64,000 bases of DNA, from the NCBI RefSeq assembly GCF_001949145.1, contig NW_019091404.1, positions 901,047 to 965,046 on the forward strand. Reading direction: 5' to 3'. Under the pieces are notes generated by a model. It saw nothing but the letters and a program-made list of their open reading frames with translations. It was not told the DNA's origin and did not search any database. The position numbers were made by a program, and so were the translations under genes. Source of the DNA: Acanthaster planci. Lineage: Eukaryota; Echinodermata; Asteroidea; Valvatida; Acanthasteridae. Below, in pieces: positions 47,601 through 62,807 of the stretch (within the stretch, counting starts at the first letter, position 1; every line of letters begins with the position of its first letter).

Positions 47601-50098
47601 CGTCACGGTCGCATCGCTGACGATGAAATGAAGAGTTCCGACCAACATGGTTCTTTTCAACCGATGAGGGGGTGCTTGAGGCGGATAGGAATAGAAAGCT
47701 ATGAGAACATTTTGTCGTAGACACCTTGCATGCTTACCGGCGACATCCACACAGAGGAAATGAACGGCAGGAAGTACAACTTTTTCTTAAATCACAAGAA
47801 GTCTCAAAAAGGGACAAAATTTTAGGAGAAGGTTTCATTAAAGCGGAACTTTTCGGCTCTCCTTGCAATTTGAGAAAAAAAATAGTCTTCACGTTAGAGG
47901 TTTAAGAAAAACTTGAAAACCGCTAGCTTGAGGGAGGAAAAACGCAAGCCACAAATCTTTCATTGGTAGGGTCAAATCCTTTGCGCTGCTTGTATTCTTT
48001 GGTCCAACGGTCAACCAGGTTGAACCCAAAACATAGTAAAGAAAAAGACGATCATAAAAAGCGACCCATGAAAAAAGGAAAGAGAATCGACCAGAGACCT
48101 TCGGTTGGTAATTAACACGACTGTTTACTCAAAAGTGTGTGATTTTGGCAGATTTACTCCCAGATTTTATGAGGCCAAGAGACCAGCCCGAATGGTACCC
48201 ACTTAACCTCTCGATCTGCAAGGGTTCTCCCACCCAACAGTTCCCTAGCCCCTCCGGCTCGCTCGGAATTCTGGAAAATTTCAACACTACAGTTTTCTCT
48301 CTTTGACTTCTCACTTGCCGTGAGCGTGTGATGCGATTTTTTTTTAACGCAATACGGTCTCTTTTTTTCCTCCGACTTGATTGATTGCCCGATGATAAAC
48401 GCGTCCGCCAGCCAGTTTCGAGAAAACCCGGGCAGTGGTTTGAAAATCTGGCAGATTTGCTGCATTGGCCATGTGTGAAGTGCTGCACTCTGGCCATCGT
48501 AACCTTTCTGTTATCTGTATTTGCCGGACTGGTCCCACCAGTCAGCATTTTGATTTGCTAATCGTGTGTTCTTGGTAAATTACCTTTTCAGTAGACCTCA
48601 TCAGTACATTAAATTAACTCACTCATTGGTAACTTGTTGATATTCAGTTAATTTATGCATAACAAGATTCTGACCGCTCATGCACCTGCCTATACTTTGC
48701 CTCAACTGTGAAGAATTCGTGAATGATTCTAACACAGAATGTTTCTCACAACCTTTCAAAGAAGTTCATAATGCAAGAGATTCATATGGAATTGACCTAG
48801 AATTCTGAATGGTCTAAAAACGAAACTATTTTGGAATATGATGTTACCGAAGAAGAGGTAAGAGAAGTCGTAAACATGAATATTTTGAACTAGGAAGAAC
48901 ATGTTTAGAGTAGACCACGTTCAGTTCCTACAAAATGACAAATACCACTCACCATTCTCGTGATTGTCTCTATTCATGCCGGCGGCCTGTGGGTCAATGA
49001 CCCTGCATCACACCGTGCTCAAAACAACCTGTGCCTAGTTCATTAGCTCTGTTTATTTCAGTCCCAATTCCATGGTACCCAAGGCCCGAAGGGGGCCAGT
49101 GCCGACCATACCGTGCTCCGTTTTTCTCTCTCCCATTTCTCCACGGTTCCCCTCCAGCGCTCCAGTCCCCATCTCAATGAATGACGGGGCCGCATAAATC
49201 ATCAAGTTCCCAACAGTTTTGGCAAAAGGTTTACGACGGACATTTCTTGTTGCCACCATGAACAGTATGCCAAAAGAACAAATCGTCCTGGCAAATGAAT
49301 GCATCATTTGCCGTTTATCAATTAACCCTAACTCCTAGGGTGTGTGCGAAGCCGTATTAAAATAGGAGGATTCAGGACGGTTAGCGTTTTGAGAAACGAG
49401 GAAATGTTGTCGACGGAGGGTTGTTAAGACCTGGGCTTTGTTTGTTGATCAGAATCAGGCTTCATCTGTTTTGAAGTTAGTTTCTCGTGAAGCCAAACTC
49501 CGGAGTGGTTTCCTTCAGTTCCATCACCCACGACCGTTTGAAAGTGAGTCATGAGCAAGGGATGGAGCTGCAGTTGGGGAGTCAAAGCCAGGTTTGGAAA
49601 AATGGCCAGAGTTGCTGATACAGTCTCTCAAAACATTGACAAAACAGAGCGGCGCAATTCTGCTGTCTCACGAATTAAGAGAGCTGGACAAAATCCTTTC
49701 CGTGGAAATCCTCCTTTTTCAGACAGCGGCACCGGAAATTTCCAGGTTCTAAAAAGAAACAGTTGCGGTGTGTTAAAATTATGATCTCAGCTTGGAGTTA
49801 TCCTAAACATTTGGCTTTCCTTTCCGAGTTGGTAACTATCCTCACGTGCTATTGATAAGCCAGCATGACTCAGTACCACAACGTTTAAGAAAAAACCTGT
49901 TGGAGTTGTCCTCAATTAGTGTATTGTCTGCCTTCTGGGAAATTTGTCGTGTAAAAGGCATGATGACAGAAAAATCCCCGATTGCAACATTTCTGAGCTG
50001 CCACGCACCGGTCGTGTTGTCGCCAGAGTGCCGGGGTTTTCCCAACCACACGCACGAAGAGATTAGAACTGAATTTGGCTTCACTGTCGAACTTGGAC

Positions 50099-50165
50099 AA
50101 CAGAAAAAACCAAAACAAGCTGAACCAAACCAAACCAAAACACAACAAACAACAACAAAAACAAA
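50099..50165. repeat. A/C-rich low-complexity tract
   Basis: Irregular repeats of AACCAAACC and AACAAA. Open frames across it are composition artefacts. Confidence 0.75.
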
Positions 50166-53100
50166 GAGATATGAACATTTCACGATGCTTAACCTATACG
50201 TTTATATACTTCTTATGCTTGGTTGCAAAATCTTCAAGGGTTTTTCTGCTATTAAGCACTTATCGGCTAAAACAGATAAAATGGCATACTTTTGACGCTT
50301 AATCAAATATTACAGTGGTTGTTAATACATGGCTCATCAGATTAAAGGAAAAAAAACACCTGGAGAAGTTTAATGACCTATGTGATATTGTCTGATAACA
50401 AGAATATGGCGCCATGTGCTGCACTTGTTGGTTTTTGTTCAGAAGTGAAGGATCCAGCTTTGACGTTTCGAAACAAGAGAGGGCCAAGGCTTTACAAAAC
50501 GGAAGAACCGATAATTAAAACATGTCAACAACAACATTCTTTCCCTTAAGCCATGGTCGGAACTACATGAACAAAGTTGTTCAAGGTACTGCCACGCTGC
50601 AGAGAAGAACAAATGATAGCTTAGAAAAACACATCGAAATGTAACCAGTTTGAATGCGTTGGTCTTGAGACTGTGTTCGATTGGTCTCTATCAATTTTCG
50701 CCCCGGAACTGGAGGGTGCTGAAAGCTCAGAGCGAGTTCGTCCGGAAAATGGAATAAAAGACGTACAAAAATAACACATTCCTGTGGGAAAGACCCGATC
50801 TGTCCATGACATATCGATATTTTCTGCCCTTTTGATACCTGGGACGCCATAAAAGACCAGAGACAGTCAGTCGAGAGTTTCAGTGGTGTGTGAGTATTTT
50901 GCAGAACGGTGCAGTACGTTGTAAAAACCCGAAACACCTATAACCCTTTTGTCTCTTTTGGGCAGCGGTGAAGCAGAGCACCAGGTTTTAGTTGAGCGAC
51001 TGACAATGATAATTGCGCTACGTCTCGGTTATTTTGACCGAAAGGGGAGAGTCGGCGCCTGTCTTTCAGTTTTTCCCCTTCATCTAAACATTTGTCAATA
51101 TTGTTTTGCAATTTCAAAGAATTTTCTCTGAGGAGGGCTGCTTAGTTTTATGGAGGCATGCTAATAAACTACATCGATGGGTCGAGCATATTCACGAAAC
51201 GGTGGGGGGGCAGGGGATAAACTGAGGTAAAACCTGAATGTAAGAGCAGGACATATACATTTTTTTCTTTCCCGGGTGGTAGTGCTTGTCTAAATGTTAT
51301 TAAATAAACAGTTGAGAGAAAGAAACAGCAGAGAAGACGAGTAGGGTAAATGTGTCTCTTTATTGGGCTGGCTCCTGTATTTTCCAATGAATTTCTAAGC
51401 TTGACATGCGGCATGCACTGCACGTCAGAATAATTTTCAATCGAGTATATCTAAGTGCATGTATTTTGTGACAGTATGGATGGGGTGGGCGAAGAATCGA
51501 ACAGTTACTTCTCCATTTACCCGAGGATCGAATGCTTCGAAAGTCGGGTTGTCGAAGTTCCAGGTTGGCCTATTATACTGACAAATGGAATATTGTCCAA
51601 GAGACAAGTCTTCGATCGAAACCCCAAGACAGAACAGAAAAGAAACGGGTAGCATTATGCAACCTCTACTTTGATTTATACGGTCATTATCTCGGAGAGC
51701 GGAGAATTTTTGATATTTTTGGATCACATGAATGGAACAGACCTATCCATCATGCTTAAGTAGGATTGGACTTGTACATTGTAGAGGCGTTTGTTTACTA
51801 GTAACCACCGCGCTGTACAACGCTTCTATACATGAATTTGAAATATGCACAAAACTACGGATTAGTGCAGAATACAAGAACTCACAATAATCTTGCGAGA
51901 TTTAAATTAGTTTGGGGAAAAAGGGAACACTGCAGACAGCACTGCAAAGGCTTCCTCTCAAGAAAAAAAACCCGGTTTTTTTACTGGCCACTGATCAAGC
52001 AGAACGACTGGCCAATAAAACAGTAATTACATCTCCCGTGATTGTTTGCGTGCATCGCAGGTGGCGTGAACCCAATTTCGGCTTACCTGTTGCTAATTTT
52101 TATGTTCGCGGCGGATCAAAGAGGCGCCTGATTTCAATTTGTAACCCCTTTTACTGAAAAAAAAAACCGGGGGCGGCTTTGTAGGGTACGGCCTCCCAAG
52201 GTGACAAAAAAAGATTAACATGAAAAGGATTGCACATCTGGCAAGCTCTGTTCTCTGCAGGGGGGGAAGGGCGTAAAATGAACTAAGGGACAAATTAATT
52301 ATCTCACTTTGAAAAAAAAAAGGTTATGAAACGCATTCATTTGTGAATCTCGATTGTTGTTCACAAACAAGTTCCAAAACTAATAGCAACTGGTTATTTG
52401 GGGCAGTACTTTTTGGGCGGTCCAGGTGTTGCTTTAGAACTGCAGCAGGTTGATTTTTAAAATAGGGAAGCCTCGTTGAAAAGATTGCGGAACAGCTTTC
52501 TTGAGGCCTGAGTTTAAGTGCAGTCTCTGTTATAAATTCAGTGACGTGAAAGTTTTTCCCATCGCGTTGTAAACTGCACTGTCGGTTTTTTTTTTCCAAA
52601 AAATGTACCACCAGTAACTTGATATTACCGGGGCAAACCCAGGATACGGCGACTCGCAAGGAAGCACAGTTAGAATCATGGCCTGACTCAGCTCTGTTAT
52701 TTCGGATCTGCAAGCTGGCCCTGCTTCGTGGTGCAAGGCGTTGTCCCTGTACGGTCTGAACCGCCACTTCAGGAAGAACAAAACAATGATCTCGCGTCTT
52801 ATCCGCCTCGAGCAGAAGCGCCCCCTCATCGATTGAAAAGAGCCATTTTGGTCGGGATTACTCATTGGGTTGTAAGCGAAGCAACCGTATACGCGTGCAT
52901 TTCACGAGTCGTTCGTGAACCAGCGAAGTGCAGTCGTACCGAAGGAGCCTGCGTTGCTAAGGAAATTGGGCCCTCTCTTGGTTCAACTCGAGCTCATACA
53001 AGCATTTCCAAAGTCTGCAGTTTGGGCAACATGTGGGTCGACTCTGACAAGACTACTGAGTCGAGCTTCTACAGGACCAGGTTACTGTCGCTGTCTCAGT

Positions 53101-56100
53101 CACGTGGTGAAATTCTGACAAGGAGATTCTTATGAGGGAATTCTGGAATAGTTTCACAATTCCGTCCCTTCTAGTCACTGCATCAAAATAAACCTGTTGA
53201 AATTCCTTGGCCTGTTCCTTATAACGAAATCTAGCTAGCAGTCGAGGAATTCCAAGTCTTCTACTTCGATTGTAATATGATTATCACCAACTATGCTATG
53301 TTCTGATTCTTGGTTTGACAATTTTTTCCTGCTTTCGTTGGGGCTTAGATTTCAAATTTCAAAAAGGAACATCATTACAGATTGTGATTGTGAACTTGGT
53401 TCTTCCGAAAGTAATGATGAATTTACCACCCACTCAAGCGAGAAAAAAAATGGCAATAATTTGATATCTTTCCCCGAGGTATGCCCGAATCTGCTCTATA
53501 TCATAGTGCACTTTAGAGGGACGTGAGCCTGTTATCGTCAACCTGATCGAATAATTCTGCCCTATGCAAATAAATAGTTGGATGTTTTCAAGTGCCGCTT
53601 GGTGCCAAAATATCGAAGTGTCAACAGTGCACAACCGTCACGCACCGATCCATCGCGATGGTGGTTTGTTTTGACTAAGTTCTACGGTGGCTTACAAAGC
53701 ACATGCTTGAAATAGCTGGGCCGAGCACAGCTTGTATGGCATTACATGTATTTTGTCAAAAGGGGCACTCCGACTACTGTTTCTGATTTACAGTGGATTC
53801 CCATTCGCTATTCTTAATAGAGAGTTACCAAAGAGGATACATGTACACGAAGAGTAAGCAATAGACTGCACATGAAATACATTTTTTGTATAGAATTCCG
53901 TGAGATGAAATTGCTGCTGTTATAGTCTTTGCCCAAAATGAATTAAGTTTCTAGAATTACTTTAAAGCAAGTGTTTAACCTTTGAACGATTTTGAAATGG
54001 GGATCTGGTTTTCAAACGGGATGCCTGATTTCGAACCACGTTATAGATCAAATTGGGTGCTATTATTCAGAATAACTTCTCATGGAGCGACAGTAGGTTT
54101 CAGATTAAATGCTACTGATTTTGAAACCAGTTCTGAAATCAGTTATAGCTTTTGAATTTAGTGCTAAATTTTCAGTCGAGTAAGAGCTACTGAGTAGCGT
54201 ATTCAAACTGAGTGTAACGTTTGAAATTGAATGAAATTAGGTACAAGTTAGAAATACTAAATTGACAGCAAGGTAAACTCTTTCTTTTCAGAGTCTGAGA
54301 GTAGAAAATTAATGTAAAGTAAAATTCATTACAAAACCTAATGTTGTACGCCACATTAAAAAAGAAAAAGGGGAGGCCTGGATTCCCAAACAATCTGGCA
54401 GCACCCCATTTTTAAAAATTGCATTGACTAAAAGACAGATTCAAGGAACACGATCGGACATGGCTCTCCTTGAACGTAGTTATGTTTGTACTTGATTTAA
54501 GTTTGATAATTGAATTTTATATGCGAATGGGTTTCAATTTGGGAGTTAGATTTTAGAATCGCAGAGCCTCGATCTGGTTGGATCGAGTGGCTAATATTAA
54601 ACAAGTGTAGCATTGAAGTGGTTTACCAGAGCTTGTGGTGAGATGTACAAACTCAAGAACTGGCCGTCTCGCAATCGAGCTCCCTACCCGACTTTATGGC
54701 GTCCCTTCGAGGATGTTACAGGTCACCGGTCTCCGCAACTAGGTTTAAAACAGTCGTTAAACTGCACACAAAACTAGGACTTTTCTTCAAATCCCTTCTT
54801 TGACGTTTCGAAAAAGACCCGAATAAAGGCCAGTGCGCACTTTGAGTGATCATAAAAAGTTACCTTTAAAAAGAATCAATATAAGGTCAACAGACAGGAA
54901 TGGGTTATCTCCATTCGTTGCTGGACAGTTCAGCCAATACGGTGGGAAGCCGATCCTGGTTAACTTTACAGCCGCATTCCAAATTGATATATCTCGATGA
55001 TAATTCCGACAGTTTATTATCTCGATTGTGCCAACCTTTGCCCGGCGGTGCCCAGCCTTTCAGATAGCTATTGAATTCTGGATGTAACACTGGATGTGAG
55101 GGAATTGTCGGAGGAATTAGCTGAGATTTAAACTGGGGCTTCACGGCTTGCACCTACAGTCAGGTACTTCAAACAAAAAATGATTAACGTTGCCTTTGAC
55201 AATTGTCCCCAAATTTGTATTAAGTTTAAAGGTTGCTAGTAAGTTAAGTCCATAGAGTAATGCTTTATCCATTACATGTTAAATCCAGGTTATCTGTGCA
55301 TTTTACAGCGGCCTTGCTTATCTTGAGCTTGAGTTTCTGTTACAAATAATATACATGTAATTATTTTGTGCTGTCTACCTCGCCAATGTTGACAGAGATT
55401 GCCGTCCAACGTTCAAGATAGTTGAACCGTATCAAACTACATGTACATGTATATAACCTAGCTGCTATCATCAAAATGATTCCCATCCGAATGTGCGTTC
55501 CTAAGAAACCCCATCGCATCCTTAAGGAGTTTCGATAGGACCCACTTTCGCTTTCAACCGTTGCACGCCACCGTAGAAAGTGAACAGCGCCCCCGTCACA
55601 TTTGCGGCCGGTGTCAGAACGCCCGCGCTTAAGTTGAATATACATGTACATGGCTTCACCAGCTCCGCACCAAGCACACGATTCATCGGAAATGAATGAA
55701 TGTTTTCTCTTCTGAAGTGCCTTCCTCCTACATTGCTCCATTTCTCAGGCCTGAGGCGGTCTTCAAAAATTTCATTGACTGCTATTATCAACAGTTTTAA
55801 CACCTAATATCGACTACTTAACTTGAGAAGAGATGCAGTCTACAGCTCAACTGGGATGCTTTTGTTGTACTGTAAATTGTACCGCATGCAAAGAATTCAG
55901 AACAAACTAAGAGTTTCCTTCTTGCTGTTAAATTGAACGAACACGAGGAGACTTCAAGAATCCTGAGCGTATTCTGTCCTTCGGGCCTTTTTGATGTATT
56001 CCACGAGAAGAGTTTTTCCCACTTGGACAAAACCCAACCAAGCACGCCGATTCTAATAGTTATCTCGAGTAAGAAAACAAATGCGCCCACACACCGCAAA

Positions 56101-56404
56101 ATAGCTCCAGGGAAAAGCAGAGGCGAGGCTCCTTTCAGCGAAGCATTTCTCGGTGTGCCGTTGAACGAGGGAGACAGTAGCAGCGATTGTTCCAGCCACT
56201 TATCCATGACAATAAACAGGAGAATCTTGAGTACCACGTCGACCCCAACAGCAAAAAAAAAAAAGCAATAAAGCAGGAAAGAAATATACACCCCGCAGAT
56301 TAGGCGCCATTTTTCAAGTCGGCACCCGAATAACAAGTCCTCATTACTTTGCAGAGGAGAGGGACAATCAATTTCTTGTTCTGGCTTTTCCCCCATCTTT
56401 TATT

Positions 56405-56414
56405 GGGGGGGGGG
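56405..56414. repeat. Poly-G run
   Basis: An uninterrupted run of ten G bases (TATTGGGGGGGGGGTGTC context). It is the only long G homopolymer on this strand; a poly-C run occurs near 26646. Confidence 0.7.
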
Positions 56415-58830
56415 TGTCAATCGAAGGCGGTTGTTATCAGATGGACTGAGACCGTCCATCCGTTTAGGCGTACTATGCACGCGTGTTGGCGCACGTACAT
56501 GTACTAGTTAAGTGTGTGCCGTGACGAGGGTACACGAGCAAACACTTGTAAAGTTTGACGCTGGACTCTCTAAATCCCAAAGAGTAAAAACTTATTCCAG
56601 TCGACTCGAGTGAAACTCGCAAATTGTAAAAACGTATCGAATAAATAGATCAATTTGGTTCCGACCGCTGGGTACTATTGCTGCTTATTTCAACGGAAGG
56701 ACGGAGGGGGATACGGTATTTTGTTGCTGTAGGATCGGTCTCAATTATGTACTTAAATTTTTTCATAATTGCTACTTTGGTTGCATAGGTGGGAGTGTAC
56801 TGAGTGATACTCAGAATAAGGTCTTACATTGGTTATAGCTTGCAGTCAAAAAGGCGTTAAAGTCTTCGAATTCGAAATCTGTTGGTCACTGGACCAATTA
56901 TTTTACCACCAAATTTACGCAGAAACAATAGTTTCACTGTTCTGTTGAAATAACAATATCCACGTCAATTATCCCGACCCAAAGCAGAAGTCGTAGAGCT
57001 CTGCCAAAAATGACCAGTGAGCAACATTTTCCCAAGAATTCCGTCAGCGTGTAGCAACTTCACCAGATGCCGTATGACTAATTCCGAAAGTTGACAGACT
57101 TTAATGCGAAAATAACCGTCGAAAATAACTTCTAAATATAACTTTGGTCCCCAAGGTGAGTCGCTCTACGGTCGCTGCGCGTCAACCGTGCGCCGGCTGC
57201 GTGGCGTCCTTTTGAAACTTGCGCAGCGTGTCGGTGGAGCGTGAGGTTTTCGTTGCTCGGCCGCCTCGAGATTCGAATCTAATTTGCAGGGAAGAAACTG
57301 CAAGCCGTGCGGCCGATGGCAGGTAATCGAACAAGAATGTGACATTCATAACAAGCGATTACGCGCATTACACATCATCAGTCGTCGCTGCGAAGCAATT
57401 ACTGTTTAAAGAAATAAGATGTCAATGGTATATGCGCATTATCAAAAAGTCGCTAACTTAATTGCGTTTATGTTTTTGGCTTTAGGCCTATTTTTGTTCT
57501 TAAGACAGTTTTATTGCAAAATAATGAACGGCCACAAGTTTTCCTCCTCAAGAAGTCTGCGCCGAGTCTTGCCCAAACTCAGTGTAAAGTAAAGCACCCC
57601 ACGTCAAATAAACTGTGGGGTTTAGGCCTGCAGCCATCATTGGTTTCTTAATCTATACGACTACCTGAATGAATTACAGAATTCCGGTAGTAAATTATAG
57701 CTTCGCCGTAAAACAATACAGGCCTTTCATCTCTTCCTGAAGACCCTCTCAGTGCTCGCGGTAATAGTTACCGGACCAACTTAATTGCGTTAATTCTTAA
57801 AGTCTTAATATATTTCCCAGTGTGTTTGGACAAATTGCAAAGTCGGCCTCATAATTTTATTAAATTACTCTCGTGTGAAAGTTTTACAAAATCTTCCGTC
57901 CACAATGCCGTGTACTATTCGTGCAAAGATAGGAAGACTTCCGGTCTACTTTTCTGCAGTCTGATTCAATGTGTTTTCCATGTCTTCATGGTTTGATTAT
58001 TCTTCCGATATCGTCTGTTGCTCTTGGCTCAATTTTTTTTGTCGAATCTGCAGACAGAATACCTACCATTGCCTGCTTCAAATTCTCCACTCTCTGACTT
58101 CTGTTGCTGCGTGGGCCCCACAGTTTTACAAGTAGGCCGACGAGACGAGTTGAACTTGGATAACCCGTGGGGGCAGTGTTTTTCATACCAATGTGATTAA
58201 TGCCCAGATTTGAAGGCCAGACGGTGATCGCTAAAAAGGGGTTGTTTTCACCTCGTCACGTCAGCTTTTGCTCCGGCCCTGTGTTCTTGTCAAATACGCC
58301 AGCGCCATTATTTTGGACAGGTCGGGCTGCAGTGCACGATCGGGCGTGATCCGGAATGCCCTATCGAAACTCCCGAGGGTGTGAGTGACGGAGTACCGCA
58401 CAGATTCCTTTTAAACTTGGCATCTCTTTTGAGGCCAAGGAAAGCGAGAGTGCACCGTTGACAGTGAAAAACAATGGACTTTCTGTCTCGTCCGACGAGT
58501 CTGCGGTCTGTTGCTGGTCATTTGTATTTCGTTGCACAAGTTCTGTCAAACACGAAACTGACTAGTTTACTTCCCTTCTTACAGGCTACCACCTTTCGAA
58601 GTTTCGACAAGCAACATTTTGGATTTGTTCTATGCCAAAGCTCATAATGCAGGATTGTAATCATGAGGGGTTTCCACCGTTCTCGCATTCTGCGACCGTC
58701 GCTAGGTTGACTACCGTACTCTCTTCTGCCACTTGAACCAAGGGCGGATCAACAACAAACTTATTCTTTAGAGGGGTGCAAAAATTGGCCATTTTTTTCA
58801 TGTATTCCTTGATGGCCTTTCTGAGAGTGG

Positions 58831-58885
58831 GGCTACATTTGGGAGCTTTTTACCGAGGGTGAGGCTACATTTGGGAGCTTTTTAC
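58831..58885. repeat. Two-copy tandem repeat, 32-base period
   Basis: The 23-base core beginning GGCTACATTTGGGAGC is repeated exactly at 58831-58853 and 58863-58885. It is a recent local duplication. Confidence 0.85.
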
Positions 58886-61800
58886 AGGTTTTTTTAAGCG
58901 AGGGAAATGAAATCGACCAAAAGATCCTACTGTCTACTGAACGAGGCCTCTAACGTAGAAAAAATAAAACCCTTTTATTCTGGGACTCGTGGGAGGTTTT
59001 CATTTAATTCTTTTCTGAGTGTCTGAGCTGCGGTTGGCGAATCGAAACTATAAGGAGGCCTTTTCCTCTCTCCTCCTTTCTTTACTGTGACTGTGCGACC
59101 GCCCTTTTTGTTAGTTTTCAAAATCACATACTGTTCTATAACCGCCCATGATGTAGGCTTCACACACTATAATGCCTTGGTTGGTATTGGTAAGGTACCC
59201 TGCCCAAAGCAACGTGACCAACTATGTACACACAATGAGTCATGTCTGTTTTCCCCAACTCGATTGTGTCACGGGGTAAAATATGGAAACCAAGAACTTG
59301 CAGACTCACATAGAGCATAGAGATAGGAACACGGAGCAACTTTTAAAGGGCTAGCACTTGACAGTAATTCTTTTGAATTATTACAGAGTAGGCCTTTTTT
59401 CGAAAATTTGAAATTACCGCTCCCCTCGATACAGTTTCTCCATTTTGAGCAATCCATATCATTTTTTGTTGTTTTTAGCTAATTTCGATATCATTTTATT
59501 AATTTGAGTGGGTGTTTTCTTGATCGATGCTACATGTGGCTCACCGTCAAGGTTTTTCCATTGTCATTTTTTTCCCTTGTATTTTTTTGAATACAATTAA
59601 GTGCCAACACCTCGTTTCGGGTGCAACCTTAATGAACAACCGGCTTAGTTGTTGTGAGGTAAACTTTGGGGCTTTAATTTGTTCAGGATTCCAATTCAGA
59701 TCTCAGGAATCGCACTTGAATAAAACAAAAACTCAAAGAAAAAGCTAGATTCACACAGGAATAAACATCTGGACAATGTGTAGAGTTATTTCGAGACCCT
59801 TTAAGCGGAGGCAACCCGACTGAAATGAGATTTAAATCCGAGCCCACGGAGTGTCTGTTCGCTCAAAACTGCAGACATCATTTCTCAACAGACTCGGTCA
59901 CGATTCGGTGCAACATTTCACATCGGGGTGTTTGCAAACTTTGGTTTGCCTGTGTTGAATGCAAAAGGGCGCAGCTTGACGACCTTTTAAACGAAAACCA
60001 CAGGTGGTTCCCAGTTGTTTTTGTTCGCGCCCACCGGTTTTGTTTGCTATATAACTGTGACAACATGAAAATGCATTGTTTTGCCTGTCTGTCAGTTGGT
60101 CTGCATTTCTCATTTCGCCCGTAACTAGTCTCGTCTTGTCTGAATAGAATAAGCTTTGTTTAAGAACTGGAGAGACCGTTGCATGGTCGGTGGCGCTGAA
60201 GGAAACGGTGTTTCCAATGATACGGCACAACATCCATCATTCATAAACGTCAGTTATTGGCGGTACTCTCGAGCTGGGCTCGGGATGGATACGGAGGAGA
60301 AAAATGATTGATGTCTGACGAGTGGAGCTTTAGTATTTGTTGTGTCTCAACCGGGGGTCTCGCCTCTTTTTCCCTCTGAAAACCGCAAACGAAAACACCT
60401 TTTTGGAAAGCCTGCGGTCCAGACGACTCGGAGGGCGTGGGAACAGCGGATTTTGGAAGGGTAGAGGGTGGAAGGGCCGGCACCAATTAAACCCAATCGG
60501 AGGGCCCGGCAGTAATTCGGCTAGAGGGGGGGTTCGGAGGGTGACCCCATGACACGAGCGTCTTTGCCTGGGGGCAGAGGCCCGGACGTGCCCCGGTACT
60601 ACCGTGGGTCTGGCGCGGGAAGGTATTGTGAGTGCACGGTGCGTGCTCGGCAAGCATTTGGTGGGTACTTTCGCACGTGGGCAAGAAATCGCTGTCTACG
60701 TGAGCAACATCACGTTGTGTGTGTTATCCCGAAATTTCAGAAATAAATTTTTTCTGGTTTTTTTTTCTGCATTCAGCAGCGACACTGTTGAAATTTTGGT
60801 ATCTATCCGAAAGTCCGTTTTTCTCATTGACGGTTTTTTGTACACGTTCTTCGAGTTTAATCCGTTCCCATCCTTAAAGGAAGCTTTCGAAGAGGCGGGT
60901 ATTTGGCACTTTTCTCGTGTTTTCCTTGTTTGATATAATTCGATTTTATTAAGGTTTATATTTCCCATGAAATTTGATAATACAACTCGACTGAATGGGT
61001 AATTAACTATTACATGTATTCTTTTTCAACCATTGGAGCACATTCTGTGTTCTCATGGCAACGCTAACATCCTTCAATGGTACCCCTTTTTCACACTCTT
61101 GTCAAAATGGTTAATCGGACCACCGGACAAACAATAATGGGATCTAATTTCGGACACAAGCGTCTTTAATAAAGACTACTCCACTAGCTGACAAGGACGC
61201 CCCTTCCAAATCCCAAGGAGATTAACCTCTCAAAAATGATGGGAGAGAGCAGCGGCTGATCTCATACCCGAGAGTGTAAAGTTTAATCCCCGGCTCCTGA
61301 TCTGCCAGGGACGGCTGGAAATACGACACACCTCGGAGAGAAGTGTGAGAAAAGTGCGACTGATTCGATTGGTTCCTGCGGTTCGTCATCAGTACGCAAC
61401 GCAGTAGCAGGTAGACGGGTACCGGGTGGATGAGTGGTGGCTGGGGGGGTGCTTAATACTACACTTATCCCAGTCGTACCTGCTTTTTGACTTGAACAAA
61501 GAGGACATGTCAAAAATATTTGCACTAACGTTGTTCCCTGTGAAACATGTCTACATCCCTGATTAGGTGTGAAACAGCTATCCTGTGTTATCAGCACAAT
61601 ATTTTGACCGATTGGATTCAACCAATCATGTGACGTTACCTTATTCGGAAAAGTGCCGATTATTCTCAAGAATTCTTTTTTTAAGAATTAATGAAGAGTT
61701 AACTGTACATTCTTTAAAACGGTCAGTCTTCATCAAACTTAACTTGGAAAGCACGCAAATCGCACGCGCAGCGGTGACATCGAATTATTACATCAAGCGA

Positions 61801-62807
61801 AAAACGCTCTGGGACAGTTACGTATTCAAAAACCCTGTAGACGTTCTACGGGTTGATGTTACATATATCTCTGATGTTTTCGATTTGCCGAGCCAACATC
61901 CTATGTTGCGATAACAGATTTTCATAAAAAATGAAACACTCCTTTCATCTCAATTATAATTTCAATGCGTCTTGTTCATTTTTAAACACATTTCTTTCGT
62001 TTTATTTTACCATTTTTCGTCATTTTTAGTTACTTTCAGTTCAACCTCAGTTTCATATTTAACCATTTTTATTATAACAATTTATGCATAAATTAAAAAA
62101 ACTTTAATAGTTTAGAAACTTACCGATCAAAACTTCCACATTCCAAAAGCACGTATTTCCAAAACGGAATAATTTTCTACAGTGGCCGACTCCGGACTTC
62201 GATGAATAAGCGCGTAATTCTAAGGCTGTGAGCGTTGTTTTCGTTTGAAGAGACAGTGAACTAGCCTATGTCTCCCAAACGAGCCCCTCGACAAAACTTT
62301 GCTCGGTGATGTACAGAGTCCACACTTCCGGCCGTACAGTCACATCGACAGCATTTTGCTAACTTGCCTCTAGCACATTTTCCGCAGCTAGCTATAAATA
62401 TGAATCCATGTGCATCATGTGGATTTGTGAGGTATTAAAAGCAGACAACACCCTAGTACTATCCACGAGATAGGGCCGACTGCATGTCTCTGTGTGTGAC
62501 TTCTCTAGGCGTGCACCTTGCATGTGAATGAAGAAAAAAAAATAGTCATGCACCCACCTGAAGATAACTCAATTAACGAATTGGGCCAAGACTGAAGCTT
62601 TTATGTACATGCAGACGTACATAGCTAGAACCAACGCTGGACAATCGATGGAATTCAACTTACGGCTCAAAGCATGTGCAAAACCTCTTTTGTTCTCTTG
62701 TACAATCGACAACGGGGAGGAGGTGGTTTTAAGTCGGACGCGCCCTCGCCCATACGAATGAGAGAATCTCCACTTTGGGTTTGTAGCTCTGTGATTAAAC
62801 AGAGCAG

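Larger units (their letters stand above)
44331..62798. other. Gene-free intergenic DNA downstream of Hes
   Basis: No open frame in this 18.5 kb resembles a known protein on either strand. The longest (192 codons, minus strand, 55818-56396) is hydrophobic only where it reads through poly-A. Short tandem and low-complexity tracts are listed separately. GC-rich islands near 57160-57290 and 60420-60680 could be promoters or enhancers of unseen genes. Confidence 0.55.

Noticed and set aside
50075-50302. 75-codon lysine/asparagine/glutamine-rich open frame
   Set aside because: It is a translation of an A/C-rich low-complexity tract.
53950-54240. Recurring GATTTTGAAA/TTTTGAAT-like words, possible tandem repeat
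   Set aside because: Spacing is irregular and copies are too diverged to define a unit. It is probably compositional.
55818-56396. 192-codon minus-strand open frame with hydrophobic segments
   Set aside because: The hydrophobic run (FFFFAV) comes from reading a poly-A tract, no family is recognisable, and no supporting exons are nearby.
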